A stretch of 64,000 nt of DNA, from positions 2,882,501-2,946,500 of the forward strand of contig NZ_CP058350.1 of the NCBI RefSeq assembly GCF_005860795.2. Direction: 5' to 3'. This DNA comes from Peteryoungia desertarenae. GTDB lineage: Bacteria > Pseudomonadota > Alphaproteobacteria > Rhizobiales > Rhizobiaceae. The notes beneath the pieces are model-generated. The model ran no database searches. It had not been told where the DNA came from and was given only the letters and a program-made list of their open reading frames with translations. How positions within the stretch are numbered: position 1 is the first letter of the stretch; every line of letters starts with the position of its first letter. Of the stretch, positions 17,516 to 27,345 are shown one piece after another. A program made the position numbers and the translations under genes.

Positions 17516-18385
17516 TCATTCGCCACCGCCGAGCGAGTGCACGAAGACCGCCAGTTGCTTGATCGTCGGATCACCGAGACGACCGACCCAACCTGGCATG
17601 ACGCCATGCTTGGGTTGCGCAATCTGTGCAGCAATCCCGGCTTCACCTTCAGCCTTCAGCCAGATGGCATCGGCCAGGTTTGGCGCACCGAGATCGCGAA
17701 TGCCTCGCGCATCGTCGCCATGGCAGGCCGCGCAGTTATCCATGAAGATCTGCTGCCCTGGCTCCACCATCGATGCATCGCGAGGTGTTCCCGTCAGGCT
17801 GACGACATAGGCCGCAACCTGTCTGATCTCCTCCGGCTGAAGGATGTCCGCATAGGCGGGCATCTCGGATACACGGCTGTCCGGGTCATTGGTGTAGCGA
17901 ATGCCGTGGGCAATGGTGGTGTAGATCGAATCGAGATCGCCACCCCACAGCCAGTCGTCATCGTTGAGGTTCGGATAGCCGCCAGGGCCACCGGCAGCTC
18001 CCGAGCCGTGGCATGTGGAACAATTCACGCGGAAGGCAGCCGCGCCTCCGGCCACAGCAAACTGAACCAGTTCACGATCCGCAACGATCTCCGTGAGTGG
18101 CAATTCGGCGATCCGTTCCAGATAGCCGGACTGGGCTAGCTTGGCGGTCTCGATTTCCTCTGCGACTTCCGCGCGGCTCGAATAGCCGAGCAGGCCTTTG
18201 GTGTTGTCGGTCAGGAGCGGCCAGGCCGGGTAGGCAATGGTATAGCCGATCGACCAGACGATGGTCGCGTAGAAGGTCCAAACCCACCAACGCGGCATCG
18301 GATTGTTCAATTCGCGAATACCGTCCCACTCATGGCCGGTTGTTTCGACGCCGCTGATTTCGTCGATGTGTTTTTTGTCAGCCAT
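17516..18385 (-). CDS. ccoP: Cbb3-type cytochrome c oxidase subunit III, di-heme cytochrome c CcoP
   Basis: The 289-residue subunit brings electrons to the oxidase. It has an N-terminal cytoplasmic/membrane anchor (PRWWVWTFYATIVWSIGY) and two periplasmic cytochrome c domains with heme sites CSTCH and CAACH. Downstream Met ligands are visible in each domain (e.g. VMPGWVGRL). It starts 3 nt after ccoQ. Length is normal. Confidence 0.94.
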   Translation of the reverse strand: MADKKHIDEISGVETTGHEWDGIRELNNPMPRWWVWTFYATIVWSIGYTIAYPAWPLLTDNTKGLLGYSSRAEVAEEIETAKLAQSGYLERIAELPLTEIVADRELVQFAVAGGAAAFRVNCSTCHGSGAAGGPGGYPNLNDDDWLWGGDLDSIYTTIAHGIRYTNDPDSRVSEMPAYADILQPEEIRQVAAYVVSLTGTPRDASMVEPGQQIFMDNCAACHGDDARGIRDLGAPNLADAIWLKAEGEAGIAAQIAQPKHGVMPGWVGRLGDPTIKQLAVFVHSLGGGE

Positions 18386-18388
18386 TTT

Positions 18389-18541
18389 TCAATCCTCCCT
18401 GAGAGGGATATGAGCCGCGTGGTCGGCAGATTTCTTGCCACCGGGGCGGAAGGTAAAGATGATCACGCCGATGAAGAAGATGACCATGGCAAGCAGGGCC
18501 CAGCTGTCGGCGAATTGGCGCAAAGCTGTATAGGTTTCCAT
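18389..18541 (-). CDS. ccoQ: Cbb3-type oxidase subunit CcoQ
   Basis: The 50-residue protein begins METYTALRQFADSWALL, has one membrane helix (AMVIFFIGVIIFTF) and ends in a charged tail. I chose the ATG at 18541 because it has GGAGG 6 nt upstream; the longer in-frame reading overlaps ccoO and is not conserved-looking. CcoQ stabilises the core complex. It sits between ccoO and ccoP as usual. Confidence 0.9.
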   Translation of the reverse strand: METYTALRQFADSWALLAMVIFFIGVIIFTFRPGGKKSADHAAHIPLRED

Positions 18542-18551
18542 TCCAGCCTCC

Positions 18552-19283
18552 TCAGCGATAACCGGATGCGTCGTCATAGGTGGAAAAGTCCACCAAGGTG
18601 CCGAGCATCTGGAGATAGGCAACCAGCGCGTCCATCTCGGTCAGCTTTGCCGGATCGCCATCAAAGTCACCGATCTTGGCCTTCGGATAGCGGGCCAGAA
18701 GCCCGTCCGTATCGGCATTTGGATCGGCCTGGGCTTCAAGGTCAGCTTCGGCCTCGGCAATCATCTCGTCTGTATAGGGAACGGTGACCGCACGGTTCGC
18801 AGAAAGCATCATGCCGACATCGGTGATCTTGAGCGGTGTCTCCTTCAGGAAGGCATAGCTCGGCATGATCGATTCCGGCACGACGGAGCGCGGATCAACC
18901 AGGTGCTGGACATGCCACTCATTCGAGTAGCGGTCACCGACGCGGGCAAGATCCGGTCCGGTACGCTTAGATCCCCATTGGAACGGATGATCGTACATGG
19001 ACTCTGCAGCAAGGCTGTAGTGACCATAGCGCTCAACCTCGTCCCGGAACGGACGGACCATCTGGCTATGACAGACATAGCAGCCTTCGCGGATATAGAT
19101 GTTGCGTCCGGCCAGTTCGAGCGGAGCGTAGGGCCGCATGCCCTCCACCTTTTCGATGGTGTTCTCAAGATAGAACAGCGGGACGATTTCCACGATACCC
19201 CCGATGGTGACAACCACCAGGGATCCGAGGAAGAGAAGGCTCGCATTCTTCTCGAGGATTGCGTGTTTATCAAGAATAGACAT
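18552..19283 (-). CDS. ccoO: Cbb3-type cytochrome c oxidase subunit II, mono-heme CcoO
   Basis: The 243-residue subunit has an N-terminal membrane anchor ([19 protein letters not shown]), the heme c site CYVCHSQ and the conserved [13 protein letters not shown] stretch next to it. The distal Met is likely in [11 protein letters not shown]. It transfers electrons from CcoP to CcoN. It follows ccoN by 14 nt. Confidence 0.94.
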   Translation of the reverse strand: MSILDKHAILEKNASLLFLGSLVVVTIGGIVEIVPLFYLENTIEKVEGMRPYAPLELAGRNIYIREGCYVCHSQMVRPFRDEVERYGHYSLAAESMYDHPFQWGSKRTGPDLARVGDRYSNEWHVQHLVDPRSVVPESIMPSYAFLKETPLKITDVGMMLSANRAVTVPYTDEMIAEAEADLEAQADPNADTDGLLARYPKAKIGDFDGDPAKLTEMDALVAYLQMLGTLVDFSTYDDASGYR

Positions 19284-19297
19284 ATGAGCCTTCCTTC

Positions 19298-20926
19298 TTA
19301 TTCAGCTGGCTGCAGGGCAGCAGGTGCGGTCGAGCCGGTGATCGGCGCTTCCTCACGCTCGTAACCAAAGATGGTCATGGCGATGTTGTAGGCCATGATC
19401 ACACCGCCAACGAGGTACATGGCACCGCCGACCGTTCTGAGCACGTAATAGGGATGCATGGCAGAAACAGACTCCGCGAAGGAGTAGACCAGGAAGCCCT
19501 GGCTGTCGTATTCGCGCCACATCAGGCCCTGCTGGATACCGGCGACCCACATGACGGCCGCGTAGACGACGATGCCGAGCGTGGCGAGCCAGAAATGCCA
19601 GTTGACCATCCGCAGCGAATAGAGGCGGTTGCGGTTCCACAGCTTCGGCGTCAGGTAGTAGACGGCACCGAAGGTGATCATGCCAACCCAGCCAAGGGCA
19701 CCGGAGTGAACGTGACCAATGGTCCATTCGGTATAGTGGCTGAGCGAGTTGACGGCCTTGATCGACATCATCGGACCTTCGAAGGTCGACATGCCATAGA
19801 AGGCGATCGCAATGACCATCATGCGGATGATCGGATCCGTACGGATCTTGTCCCAGGCGCCGGACAGCGTCATCAGACCGTTGATCATACCACCCCAGGA
19901 AGGCATCCAGAGCATGATCGAAAAGACCATACCGAGTGTCTGCGCCCAGTCAGGCAAAGCCGTGTAGTGCAGATGGTGCGGACCAGCCCAGATATACATG
20001 AAGATCAGGGCCCAGAAGTGGATGATCGACAGCCGATAGGAATAGACCGGACGGCCTGCCTGCTTTGGAACGAAATAGTACATCATTCCAAGGAAGCCTG
20101 CGGTCAGGAAGAAGCCGACCGCATTGTGGCCATACCACCACTGCGTCAGGGCATCCTGAACGCCTGAAAAGGCCGAGTAGCTCTTCACGCCAAGGAACGA
20201 GATCGGCATCGCCAGATTGTTGACGATATGCAGCATGGCAATCGTGACGATGAAGGACAGGTAGAACCAGTTCGCCACATAGATGTGGCTCTCCTTCCGG
20301 GTCATGATCGTGCCCATGAAGGTGATCAGGTAGGCGACCCAGACGATCGTCAGCCAGATATCGACATACCATTCCGGCTCGGCATATTCACGGCCCTGGG
20401 TGATGCCGAGGAGATAGCCGGTCGCGGCCATCACGATAAAGAACTGGTAGCCCCAGAAGACAAACCAGGGCAGATTGCCGCCAAACAGACGCTGGCGCGA
20501 GGTCCGCTGCACGACATAGAACGAGGTCGCAATCAGGGCGTTGCCGCCAAACGCGAAAATGACCGCTGATGTGTGCAAGGGACGAAGACGACCGAATGTC
20601 AGATAGGGTCCCAGGTTGAGGTCCGGATAGGCAAGCTGAAGGGACACCACGACCCCAACCAGAAAGCCGACGACGCCCCAAAAGACTGTTGCGATGACAC
20701 CGTAGCGCACCACCTCGTCCTGATACTCGGACTTGGAGCGCGCGATGACCGCTGCGTTGACCGGCGCAAAGGACATGCGCCTCAACATGATGACCGTACC
20801 CCCCGCGAGCACGAAAAAGGCCACCCACATATGGGCGGCAAAGAGGCTGTCATGGGCAAAGGCAACCCCGAGCAGCGCAGCGAAGGCGAGCAACGCCATC
20901 ACCAGTGTCTCAAACGTGTAGTTCAT
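19298..20926 (-). CDS. ccoN: Cbb3-type cytochrome c oxidase catalytic subunit I CcoN
   Basis: The 542-residue heme-copper oxidase subunit has about 12-14 membrane helices. Metal ligands are seen in [14 protein letters not shown] (low-spin heme His), [11 protein letters not shown] and AGPHHLHY (CuB His) and [10 protein letters not shown] (heme His pair). It carries the high-affinity oxygen reduction site used at low oxygen. It is first in ccoNOQP and has a perfect FNR box centred about 114 nt upstream, shared with the divergent hemerythrin gene. Confidence 0.95.
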   Translation of the reverse strand: MNYTFETLVMALLAFAALLGVAFAHDSLFAAHMWVAFFVLAGGTVIMLRRMSFAPVNAAVIARSKSEYQDEVVRYGVIATVFWGVVGFLVGVVVSLQLAYPDLNLGPYLTFGRLRPLHTSAVIFAFGGNALIATSFYVVQRTSRQRLFGGNLPWFVFWGYQFFIVMAATGYLLGITQGREYAEPEWYVDIWLTIVWVAYLITFMGTIMTRKESHIYVANWFYLSFIVTIAMLHIVNNLAMPISFLGVKSYSAFSGVQDALTQWWYGHNAVGFFLTAGFLGMMYYFVPKQAGRPVYSYRLSIIHFWALIFMYIWAGPHHLHYTALPDWAQTLGMVFSIMLWMPSWGGMINGLMTLSGAWDKIRTDPIIRMMVIAIAFYGMSTFEGPMMSIKAVNSLSHYTEWTIGHVHSGALGWVGMITFGAVYYLTPKLWNRNRLYSLRMVNWHFWLATLGIVVYAAVMWVAGIQQGLMWREYDSQGFLVYSFAESVSAMHPYYVLRTVGGAMYLVGGVIMAYNIAMTIFGYEREEAPITGSTAPAALQPAE

Positions 20927-21033
20927 TGTTGGAATCCCCCAACGTCTTGCTGATCAAATCGCGAAAGTCCTTCTCAAGATCGAGAATCCTCCCGCGTCGA
21001 CTGCACAAATCGCACTCATGGGGCCAACGCACC

Positions 21034-21047
21034 TTGATCCAAATCAA
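21034..21047. promoter_or_regulatory. FNR box between ccoN and the hemerythrin-like gene
   Basis: TTGATCCAAATCAA matches TTGAT-N4-ATCAA perfectly. It lies 108 nt from the ccoN start and 119 nt from the divergent hemerythrin-like start, so one bound regulator could serve both. Confidence 0.85.
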
Positions 21048-21165
21048 TGCGGAAATCTGCGTCTCCTGAGACGCTTGGTCACAGCAGAAGAAAGATGAAC
21101 GTAGACCGACCATCGCCCGATGCTGACGCAAAGCCTCAGCTGCGTATCCCAAGAAAGAGGCTCAA

Positions 21166-21708
21166 ATGACGGAAACTCGCCCCATGCGGGAAAGACACGT
21201 CGGAGACAGAACAATGCAGACAAGAACCTCGCAAGGCAGCAGCAAGCCGATCATGGCCTATGGTGAAGGCTCACTCGCATGGCTACATCAGGCGCATGAC
21301 GAGCAGCTGGCACTCTGCGAGGAGCTGGAGGAGATTGCCGATTCACTTCCCAGCAAGATCAATCGCCAGAAATGCATTTATGCTGCCAAAGCCCTCGGAC
21401 CGCTTTTCAAGGGCGTGCATCACTATGAGGAAACGGTCTTGTTTCCGTATCTCGAGCATAAATCTGGAGGCTCTGACACCTTGAATGAAACTCTGGAGAG
21501 GCTGAAGTTCGAGCATTGCGAGGACGAATGCTTTGCCGAGGAGCTGACGGACGCCCTGCTGCGGCTTGGATCGGGTATGGCGGTCAACATGGAGGCGGTC
21601 GGCTATATGTTGCGAGGCTTTTTCGAAAGCGTGCGCCGCCACATCGCCTTTGAACGCGAGCATCTCCTCAAGGATATGCATTTTGCGGTCCAGTCGCTGA
21701 AGCCGTGA
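21166..21708 (+). CDS. Hemerythrin-like (HHE domain) protein
   Basis: The 180-residue protein has a four-helix HHE cation-binding pattern: HQAHDEQ, GVHHYEETVLFPYLE, FEHCEDE and RRHIAFEREHLL supply His and Glu ligands expected for a non-heme di-iron site. Proteins of this family bind oxygen or nitric oxide, or act in iron homeostasis. The ATG at 21166 has AGAGG 6 nt upstream; an ATG at 21214 is a possible alternative. Divergence from ccoN across a shared FNR box suggests induction at low oxygen and a role in oxygen/NO sensing or scavenging. Confidence 0.88.
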   Translation: MTETRPMRERHVGDRTMQTRTSQGSSKPIMAYGEGSLAWLHQAHDEQLALCEELEEIADSLPSKINRQKCIYAAKALGPLFKGVHHYEETVLFPYLEHKSGGSDTLNETLERLKFEHCEDECFAEELTDALLRLGSGMAVNMEAVGYMLRGFFESVRRHIAFEREHLLKDMHFAVQSLKP

Positions 21709-21777
21709 GATCGGCAACAGAAACAAGAGTTTGCTGGCCAAACAAATCCCGAAAAATGCAAGCTGAATGTCGTTCGT

Positions 21778-22614
21778 TTAAGCGGCCAAGTCACCGGTTG
21801 CATGATTGCAACGGGCGAAGATGATCAATGCGCCTGTAACCTGGCCTCCCACATCCCGCATGGCGGTCAGCCGTCCCGTGACTGCGACTGGCTGGCCGTT
21901 CGACGGTACGATATGACAGGAAATCGTGCCATCCGCACCGTTGAAGCAGCGGTCGAGCTGAGCTCCCAGCGCTTGGCGGCTTTCAACATCAAAACCAAAC
22001 TCGAAGATCGATCGACCAATCAACTCGATCGGGGTAGTCGTCATGACGCTCGCGAGGGCGGGGGTGATAAAGAGCTAGCGATAATCACCGGTGAGGACCG
22101 CGACCTTCTCGGGCAAGCAATTCAAGATGACGTCGCTGAGATTTTCATAAATGGCGATTGAAGCCGCGCCGATAGGTCCAGTTTGCGAAGATGCCATGCC
22201 GCCTGATACCAAGCCATCCCGCGCGACACCACGATCGATCAGTCCCGAAAGAGATGCCAGGTGCCGAAGGACACTGGCACGATCATCAGCGTTCTCTTCG
22301 ATCATCTGAATGGCAAAGCGGATCTGCCTGTTCAAGTCGGAGAAGGTGACAGCCCTGTGGGCCAAAAAGGCAGTTGTCAAGCTGTGCAGTTGCCGATCCA
22401 GAGAATCAACCAACGCATCATCGCCAACGGCAATCGCCCACTGCAACTGCCTGTTCATCAGTACAACCGCCTCATAAATCGGCTCCAGGCAATCCTCTGG
22501 TGATGAATCTGCAGCCAATCCCACGTACTCCGCCAGCATCCTTGTGACATCACAACAACAGATATCACAATCCATATGATTCGCAGCGTTAACACGCGAT
22601 CCTGTCACCTTCAA
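21778..22614 (-). pseudogene. PAS-domain protein interrupted by an in-frame amber codon
   Basis: A single minus-strand frame runs for about 278 residues but contains one TAG at 22075-22077. The first part (to 22078) is helical with a Cys-rich start (MDCDICCCDV) and ends SDVILNCLPEKVAVLTGDYR. After the stop it continues LFITPALAS and the PAS-like IELIGRSIFEFGF, then ends at 21778. The stop falls where PAS domains normally have an aromatic residue (YRYLF pattern), so a one-base change of TAC/TAT to TAG is the simplest explanation. No kinase domain follows. The true start is uncertain (TTG at 22614 or ATG at 22575). It may be a recent pseudogene, a sequencing error or a read-through product. Confidence 0.75.
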
Positions 22615-22714
22615 TGAATGCGCAGGAACGGATGCGCCAAGCCCAAAAAATATCTAGATCACCGACAATGGCAGGCCTTTCGGCCCCGTCAGGCCCTTAA
22701 CTGCAACCGGCCTG

Positions 22715-23644
22715 TCAGATCTCGTTCTTGATGCTCCACCGGTCATGATACCAGAGCCACTGCTCCGGATACTCACGCACCCAGGTCTCGACCTTGTCAT
22801 TCAACAGCTGCGCCGTGGCTGCCACATCCAATTGTCCGCGCTCATTGCGCGGCAAAGCGACCTTGGGTTCGATCTCAAGGCGGAAACGGTTGCCCGGCAA
22901 GCGAATGCAGCGCGCCGGATAGACGTCACATTCGAACTGGCGGGCAAGCTTTCCCAGAAGCGGATTGGTCTTCACTGGGTTGCCAAAGAACTGCGTGTCA
23001 ACACCCTTCCAGAACTTCTGGTCCACAAGGACGCCCACGCCACCGCCCTGCTCAAGCTGGCGCGCAAGCGCGAAGGAGGACCCCGCATGGGAGGGCACGA
23101 GTTTGCCCATCCGCCGCTCACGAAAGGCAAAAACCTTTTCCGCGATATAGGGGTTGTTCGGCGGGCGAAACAGCACCGTGACATAAAGCCCGAATGCGGC
23201 ACCCGCCACCGGCAGGAGTTCGAAATTGGCCGTATGCCCGGTAAAGACGATGAACGGGCGCGGATTGTCACGCAGCTCGAGGAAGAGATCGACCCCTGAG
23301 ACCTCTACCCGCCCCTGCCCCGGCTTTGCCGGATCAAAATCGAAAAGCTCGTCAAGAAAGACATATTCCGCCGCAAGCCGGCCCATATGGCCCCAGCTTG
23401 CCAGCGCAATTGCCTCGATCTCCGCCGCATTCTTCTCCGGATAGGCGCGCTGAAGGTTTGTAAGCATCAAGCGGTGGCGCCGGGTCTTGGGCCCAATCCA
23501 CCGCATGACCCGATCGGCAAAATTGATGGCCGCGTCTGCCGGGAACAGCTTCAGCAGCGTCAAGGACACGAAAGCAAATTGCGCCACCAGCCATTGAGAC
23601 AGGTTTCGAGCCGCCAGAACGATGCGGGTGATGATCTGCTTCAC
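22715..23644 (-). CDS. lpxXL: Lipid A very-long-chain acyltransferase LpxXL
   Basis: The 309-residue protein belongs to the HtrB/MsbB lysophospholipid acyltransferase family, with the catalytic HTANFE (H-x4-E) motif and the LVDQKFWKGVDTQFFG substrate segment. An N-terminal membrane anchor is present. In rhizobia LpxXL transfers 27-hydroxyoctacosanoate from AcpXL to lipid A. I chose the GTG at 23644 (VKQIITRIVLAARN), 4 nt after the dehydrogenase stop; a longer reading overlaps that gene. It is the last gene of the acpXL cluster. Confidence 0.9.
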   Translation of the reverse strand: MKQIITRIVLAARNLSQWLVAQFAFVSLTLLKLFPADAAINFADRVMRWIGPKTRRHRLMLTNLQRAYPEKNAAEIEAIALASWGHMGRLAAEYVFLDELFDFDPAKPGQGRVEVSGVDLFLELRDNPRPFIVFTGHTANFELLPVAGAAFGLYVTVLFRPPNNPYIAEKVFAFRERRMGKLVPSHAGSSFALARQLEQGGGVGVLVDQKFWKGVDTQFFGNPVKTNPLLGKLARQFECDVYPARCIRLPGNRFRLEIEPKVALPRNERGQLDVAATAQLLNDKVETWVREYPEQWLWYHDRWSIKNEI

Positions 23645-23648
23645 CAGA

Positions 23649-24677
23649 TCAATCCATCTTGAGGACGATTTTCCCGAAGACCTGCCGCCCTTCCATACGC
23701 GCCAATGCCTTGTCGATGTCATCGAATGTGACTTCGGTGTCGATCACCGGATGCACGATGCCGCGCGCCATCTTCTGCATGGCATTCGCCATGTTCTCCA
23801 TCCGGCATCCGAAGGAGCCCAAAAGCTTCAATTGCTGCTGGAAGAGCATCATGAGGTTCATGTCGGTGGAAACACCGGAGGTCGAACCGCAGGTGACCAG
23901 ACGACCACCGCGCTTCAGGCAGAGCATCGAGCCCGCCCAGGTGTCCTTGCCGACATGCTCGAAGACGACATCGACGCCCTTCTTCTTGGTGAGCTTGCGT
24001 ACCACGCCCTCGAAGCGATCCTTGCGGTAGTTGATGACATGATCGGCGCCCAAGGCCTTGGCGGGTTCGATCTTGTCGTCGGAGCCGACGGTCGTGATCA
24101 CGGTGCAGCCCATCTTCTTGGCAAGCTGGATCGCCGCCGTCCCGATGCCTGAACCGCCGGCATGCACGAGGATGGTTTCACCCGGCTCAAGCTTGGCATT
24201 GTCAAACAGCATATGCTCGACCGTCCCGAAGGTGACGGGTGAGAGGGCTGCTCCGACAGCATCGACACCGGGCGGTGCTGGAACGAGAAGACGCGCAGGA
24301 AGGTTGATTTTTTCCTGGGCAAAACCATCAAGGTGAAAGCCGTGAACGCCGGACACGTTTTCGCAGAGGTTGTCGCGCCCTTCCCGGCACGGCTTGCAAA
24401 GGCCACAGGTGCGCGCGCCATAGACGGCGGCAAGCTGGCCATGCAGGATGTTTCCGACACCAGGACCGATTGCCTCGACGACGCCGGACGCTTCCGCACC
24501 GATCACCAATGGCATCTTGCGCTTGGCAAAGGCCATGCCGCGCCAGCCCCAGACATCGATATGGTTGAGCGCAACCGCCTTGACCCTCAATGTCACTTCA
24601 CCGGGACCGGGAGCCTCCGGTTCCGGCAGGTCGACGATTTCAAGCTTGCGGTCTTCAACGAGTTGCAATGCGCGCAT
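23649..24677 (-). CDS. Zinc-type alcohol dehydrogenase family protein of the acpXL cluster
   Basis: The 342-residue medium-chain dehydrogenase has the catalytic-zinc region (NHIDVWGWRG, GAEASG), a four-Cys structural zinc loop (CGLCKPCREGRDNLC) and the NAD(P)-binding motif HAGGSGIGTAAIQ. It sits between fabF1 and lpxXL in the conserved very-long-chain acyl cluster, where it is thought to act as an enoyl or oxo-acyl reductase in making the C28 chain; the exact step is inferred. An ordinary quinone-oxidoreductase role is the alternative. Confidence 0.85.
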   Translation of the reverse strand: MRALQLVEDRKLEIVDLPEPEAPGPGEVTLRVKAVALNHIDVWGWRGMAFAKRKMPLVIGAEASGVVEAIGPGVGNILHGQLAAVYGARTCGLCKPCREGRDNLCENVSGVHGFHLDGFAQEKINLPARLLVPAPPGVDAVGAALSPVTFGTVEHMLFDNAKLEPGETILVHAGGSGIGTAAIQLAKKMGCTVITTVGSDDKIEPAKALGADHVINYRKDRFEGVVRKLTKKKGVDVVFEHVGKDTWAGSMLCLKRGGRLVTCGSTSGVSTDMNLMMLFQQQLKLLGSFGCRMENMANAMQKMARGIVHPVIDTEVTFDDIDKALARMEGRQVFGKIVLKMD

Positions 24678-24736
24678 AGGATCTTTCCTCGCCCGTTGGG
24701 CGTCACTTCTTCTGCCAAAGGCTTTCAGGCTGCCGA

Positions 24737-26026
24737 TTACTCGGGTTCCCGCGTCATGACAAGGCTGGCATTTTGCCCGCCGAAGCCGAAGGAGTTCGAC
24801 AGGACCGCCGAGACATCCGCAGAACGCTTGGTATTGGGCACCACATCCAGCACGATCGCCGGGTCCGGCGTGACGTAATTGATCGTCGGCGGCAAGGTCC
24901 CTGTCAGCATGGTCTGCAGCGAAAACACCGCCTCGACCGCACCCGCAGCCGTGAGCGTGTGTCCGATCATCGACTTGTTGGAGGAGCAGGGAATGCCATC
25001 CTTCAGACGATCGCCAAAGACGGAGAGCATAGCACCATATTCCATCTTGTCGTTTTCCGGCGTCGATGTGCCATGGGCGTTGATATAGCCGATGGCCTCT
25101 TCCGAGAGCCCGGCATCTGCAAGCGCCGCCTTGATGGTCGCAATCGCCGGTCCGCCATCCGGAGACGATCGGGTCCGGTGGAAATGATCAGCCTTCTCAC
25201 CGCAGCCCTTGATGATACCAAGCACCTTGGCACCACGGCTCACAGCGGATTCAAGCGACTCAAGCACAAGCGTTGCGGCACCTTCGGCAATGACGAAACC
25301 ATCGCGTTCCTTGCTGAACGGCTTGGATGCCTTTTCCGGCGGATCGTTCTGCGTCGACAGGGCCGACAGCAGCGAGAAGCGGATGACGGCCTCCTGGCTG
25401 ATCGAACCATCTGTCGCAACCGTCAGCGCACGGTCCGTGCGTCCCTGGCGGATAGCCTCCACGCCAAGCTGGATCGCCGTTGCCCCGGATGCGCAGGCCG
25501 TCGACAGGGTCACCGGTAGCCCACGCGTACCGAACCGGTCGGCGAGTCGCTCTGAAATGGAAGCAAACTGGACCGATTCGAGGAAGACCGGATCCGGTTT
25601 TGTCCGCAGCGCAGCGAGGAAGCGCACATAGGCATCGCCCGGTTCCGTCGAGGCAGGCGCGCGCTCGGCGAGCGCGAAACGATCATGCCATTCCGGTTCC
25701 ACCGGCGGCGCTGCAAGGAACAGTGGACCGTTGAAATCACCGGAAATACCTGCCTGCCCCAAGGCCTCGATCGCCGTCTCGCGCGCCATGGCATAGGAGC
25801 GTTCAACGGCGTTTTTGGCCGGAATACCGATAAAATCGACGGTACCGCCGATCCGGGTCGGCATGCCCTCGGTCTCGAAGCGGGCGATCTTGTGGATCCC
25901 CGAGCGACCGGCTGTCAGAGACGCCCAGTTGTCGGCAAGGCCCTGACCCAGGGATGTAATGACACCCATGCCCGTAACGGCAACAATCGGGCGTCCGAGA
26001 TGGTCATGAAAGCGCGCCTTCGTCAT
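24737..26026 (-). CDS. Beta-ketoacyl-ACP synthase II-like, catalytic subunit (fabF1XL)
   Basis: The 429-residue ketosynthase has the complete Cys-His-His triad: STACASG (about C178), INAHGTSTPENDKME and SNKSMIGHTLTAAGAVE. It elongates acyl chains by condensation with malonyl-ACP, here probably on AcpXL. It follows the second, apparently non-catalytic ketosynthase by 12 nt, suggesting that the two form a heterodimer. Length is typical. Confidence 0.92.
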   Translation of the reverse strand: MTKARFHDHLGRPIVAVTGMGVITSLGQGLADNWASLTAGRSGIHKIARFETEGMPTRIGGTVDFIGIPAKNAVERSYAMARETAIEALGQAGISGDFNGPLFLAAPPVEPEWHDRFALAERAPASTEPGDAYVRFLAALRTKPDPVFLESVQFASISERLADRFGTRGLPVTLSTACASGATAIQLGVEAIRQGRTDRALTVATDGSISQEAVIRFSLLSALSTQNDPPEKASKPFSKERDGFVIAEGAATLVLESLESAVSRGAKVLGIIKGCGEKADHFHRTRSSPDGGPAIATIKAALADAGLSEEAIGYINAHGTSTPENDKMEYGAMLSVFGDRLKDGIPCSSNKSMIGHTLTAAGAVEAVFSLQTMLTGTLPPTINYVTPDPAIVLDVVPNTKRSADVSAVLSNSFGFGGQNASLVMTREPE

Positions 26027-26038
26027 GTCCTGAACTCC

Positions 26039-27244
26039 TCACGCATTGGCCGAGATGACGGCAAGGCCTTCGCCGCGAATATAGCCAACCGATGTCACGA
26101 TGGCATGCCGCGCGCCCTTAGCCATGGGGGCCTCGTGACCGGGATCGAAGGCGGGGATCCTGGAATTCCCATCCACGGCGAGCGCAGCAAGGGCAAGTCC
26201 GACCGGAAACTGCGCTTCCAGTGAATGTCCGATCAGACCGGCAAAACCACGGATTGCCATTCTCTTGAAACGCATGTCGAGCACCTGCTTCTCACGCGAT
26301 GAAAGCTCCGCCATTCCGCTCGCGCCGGACAAGACGACGGTTTCTTCGGTCGGCAATTGATCGGCAGAGGATACAAGTCCGGACAGACGCTCCTCCAGCT
26401 TGCCGCCATCGCGTTTGCCGCGATTGCCCTCAACGGCATCCAGAACGGCGTAGATCTTGGCACCGCGTGCCTCCGCATGTTCGCGCGATTCCAAAAGCAG
26501 GAATGCGCCAACAGAACCAAGCATCATCCCGCCGCCGCTTTCGCCGTTGCGGCTCCAGAGCGGCAGCCAGGGTCCGGTCTGGTGCGCGCGAATACCTTCG
26601 ACAAGCAGGAGAATGTCGGCGCGCTCCGCAACGAAGGCGCCACCGACGAGCGTGTGGGTCGACTGACCCGCCTTGATCCGCGCAAAGGCCGTCGCGATAG
26701 CGGATATGCCCGCGGACTCCTCACCCATGAAAGTGCGGGATGAGCCAGTCACCTTGTGAACGATAGAGATATTGCCAGCGAGCAGATTGGACAACTGCGC
26801 CAGGAAAAGCGTCGGCCTGAGTTCAGTGGTGAGCTTCTCGATCAGCAGTCTCTCGCGATCATTGCGCTTCAGCGCCTCATCGACAATCATGCTGTCGACG
26901 GCGATGTCACGCTCGCCACCACCCGCCGCCACGATCAGATCCATGGTGCCGCAGGCCTCCATGTCATCCTTCATGCCGGCATCATCCAGCGCAAGGCCGG
27001 CAGCAAAAACGCCAAGCCGCTGCCAATTCTCCATCTGACGCTGGTCACCGCGCTTCGGGATTTGCTGGGACCAATCGATTTCTGGCAGACGATGAACGCT
27101 GTAGGGCGCAAACTTCTCAGTCTCGACATTGGCAGCCGGTGCGCTGTCAGCCGACAACAGGGCGATATGCGGCTCCTTGCCGGCGCCTTGGCTCGTGACG
27201 ATCCCGATACCGGTAATCACCACATCATTGGGCTTCTTGACCAT
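26039..27244 (-). CDS. Ketosynthase-like protein lacking the catalytic cysteine (fabF2XL, chain-length-factor-like)
   Basis: The 401-residue thiolase-fold protein starts VVITGIGIVTSQGAGKE like a FabF. In the nucleophile region it reads TFMGEESAGISAI, with Glu at about residue 176 where FabF has Cys, and the NAHGT motif of the first catalytic His is absent (LSGASGM in that area). The second His segment is kept as GLIGHSLEA. This pattern resembles the chain-length factor of type II polyketide systems, where Gln replaces Cys. It is encoded next to the complete ketosynthase. A structural or chain-length role is inferred. Confidence 0.85.
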   Translation of the reverse strand: MVKKPNDVVITGIGIVTSQGAGKEPHIALLSADSAPAANVETEKFAPYSVHRLPEIDWSQQIPKRGDQRQMENWQRLGVFAAGLALDDAGMKDDMEACGTMDLIVAAGGGERDIAVDSMIVDEALKRNDRERLLIEKLTTELRPTLFLAQLSNLLAGNISIVHKVTGSSRTFMGEESAGISAIATAFARIKAGQSTHTLVGGAFVAERADILLLVEGIRAHQTGPWLPLWSRNGESGGGMMLGSVGAFLLLESREHAEARGAKIYAVLDAVEGNRGKRDGGKLEERLSGLVSSADQLPTEETVVLSGASGMAELSSREKQVLDMRFKRMAIRGFAGLIGHSLEAQFPVGLALAALAVDGNSRIPAFDPGHEAPMAKGARHAIVTSVGYIRGEGLAVISANA

Positions 27245-27345
27245 ATCCTATCCTCTCATCGGCCTAAGGACAGTACCGACGTAAACTCGCGGTTTTCCCG
27301 ATAAGATCGCCGCCGTCAATAGCGAAGCGAAACTATGCCCAAGCC

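Noticed and set aside
20910..21152. Minus-strand open frame of 80 codons before ccoN
   Set aside because: It covers the ccoN promoter and FNR box and has no protein-like features.
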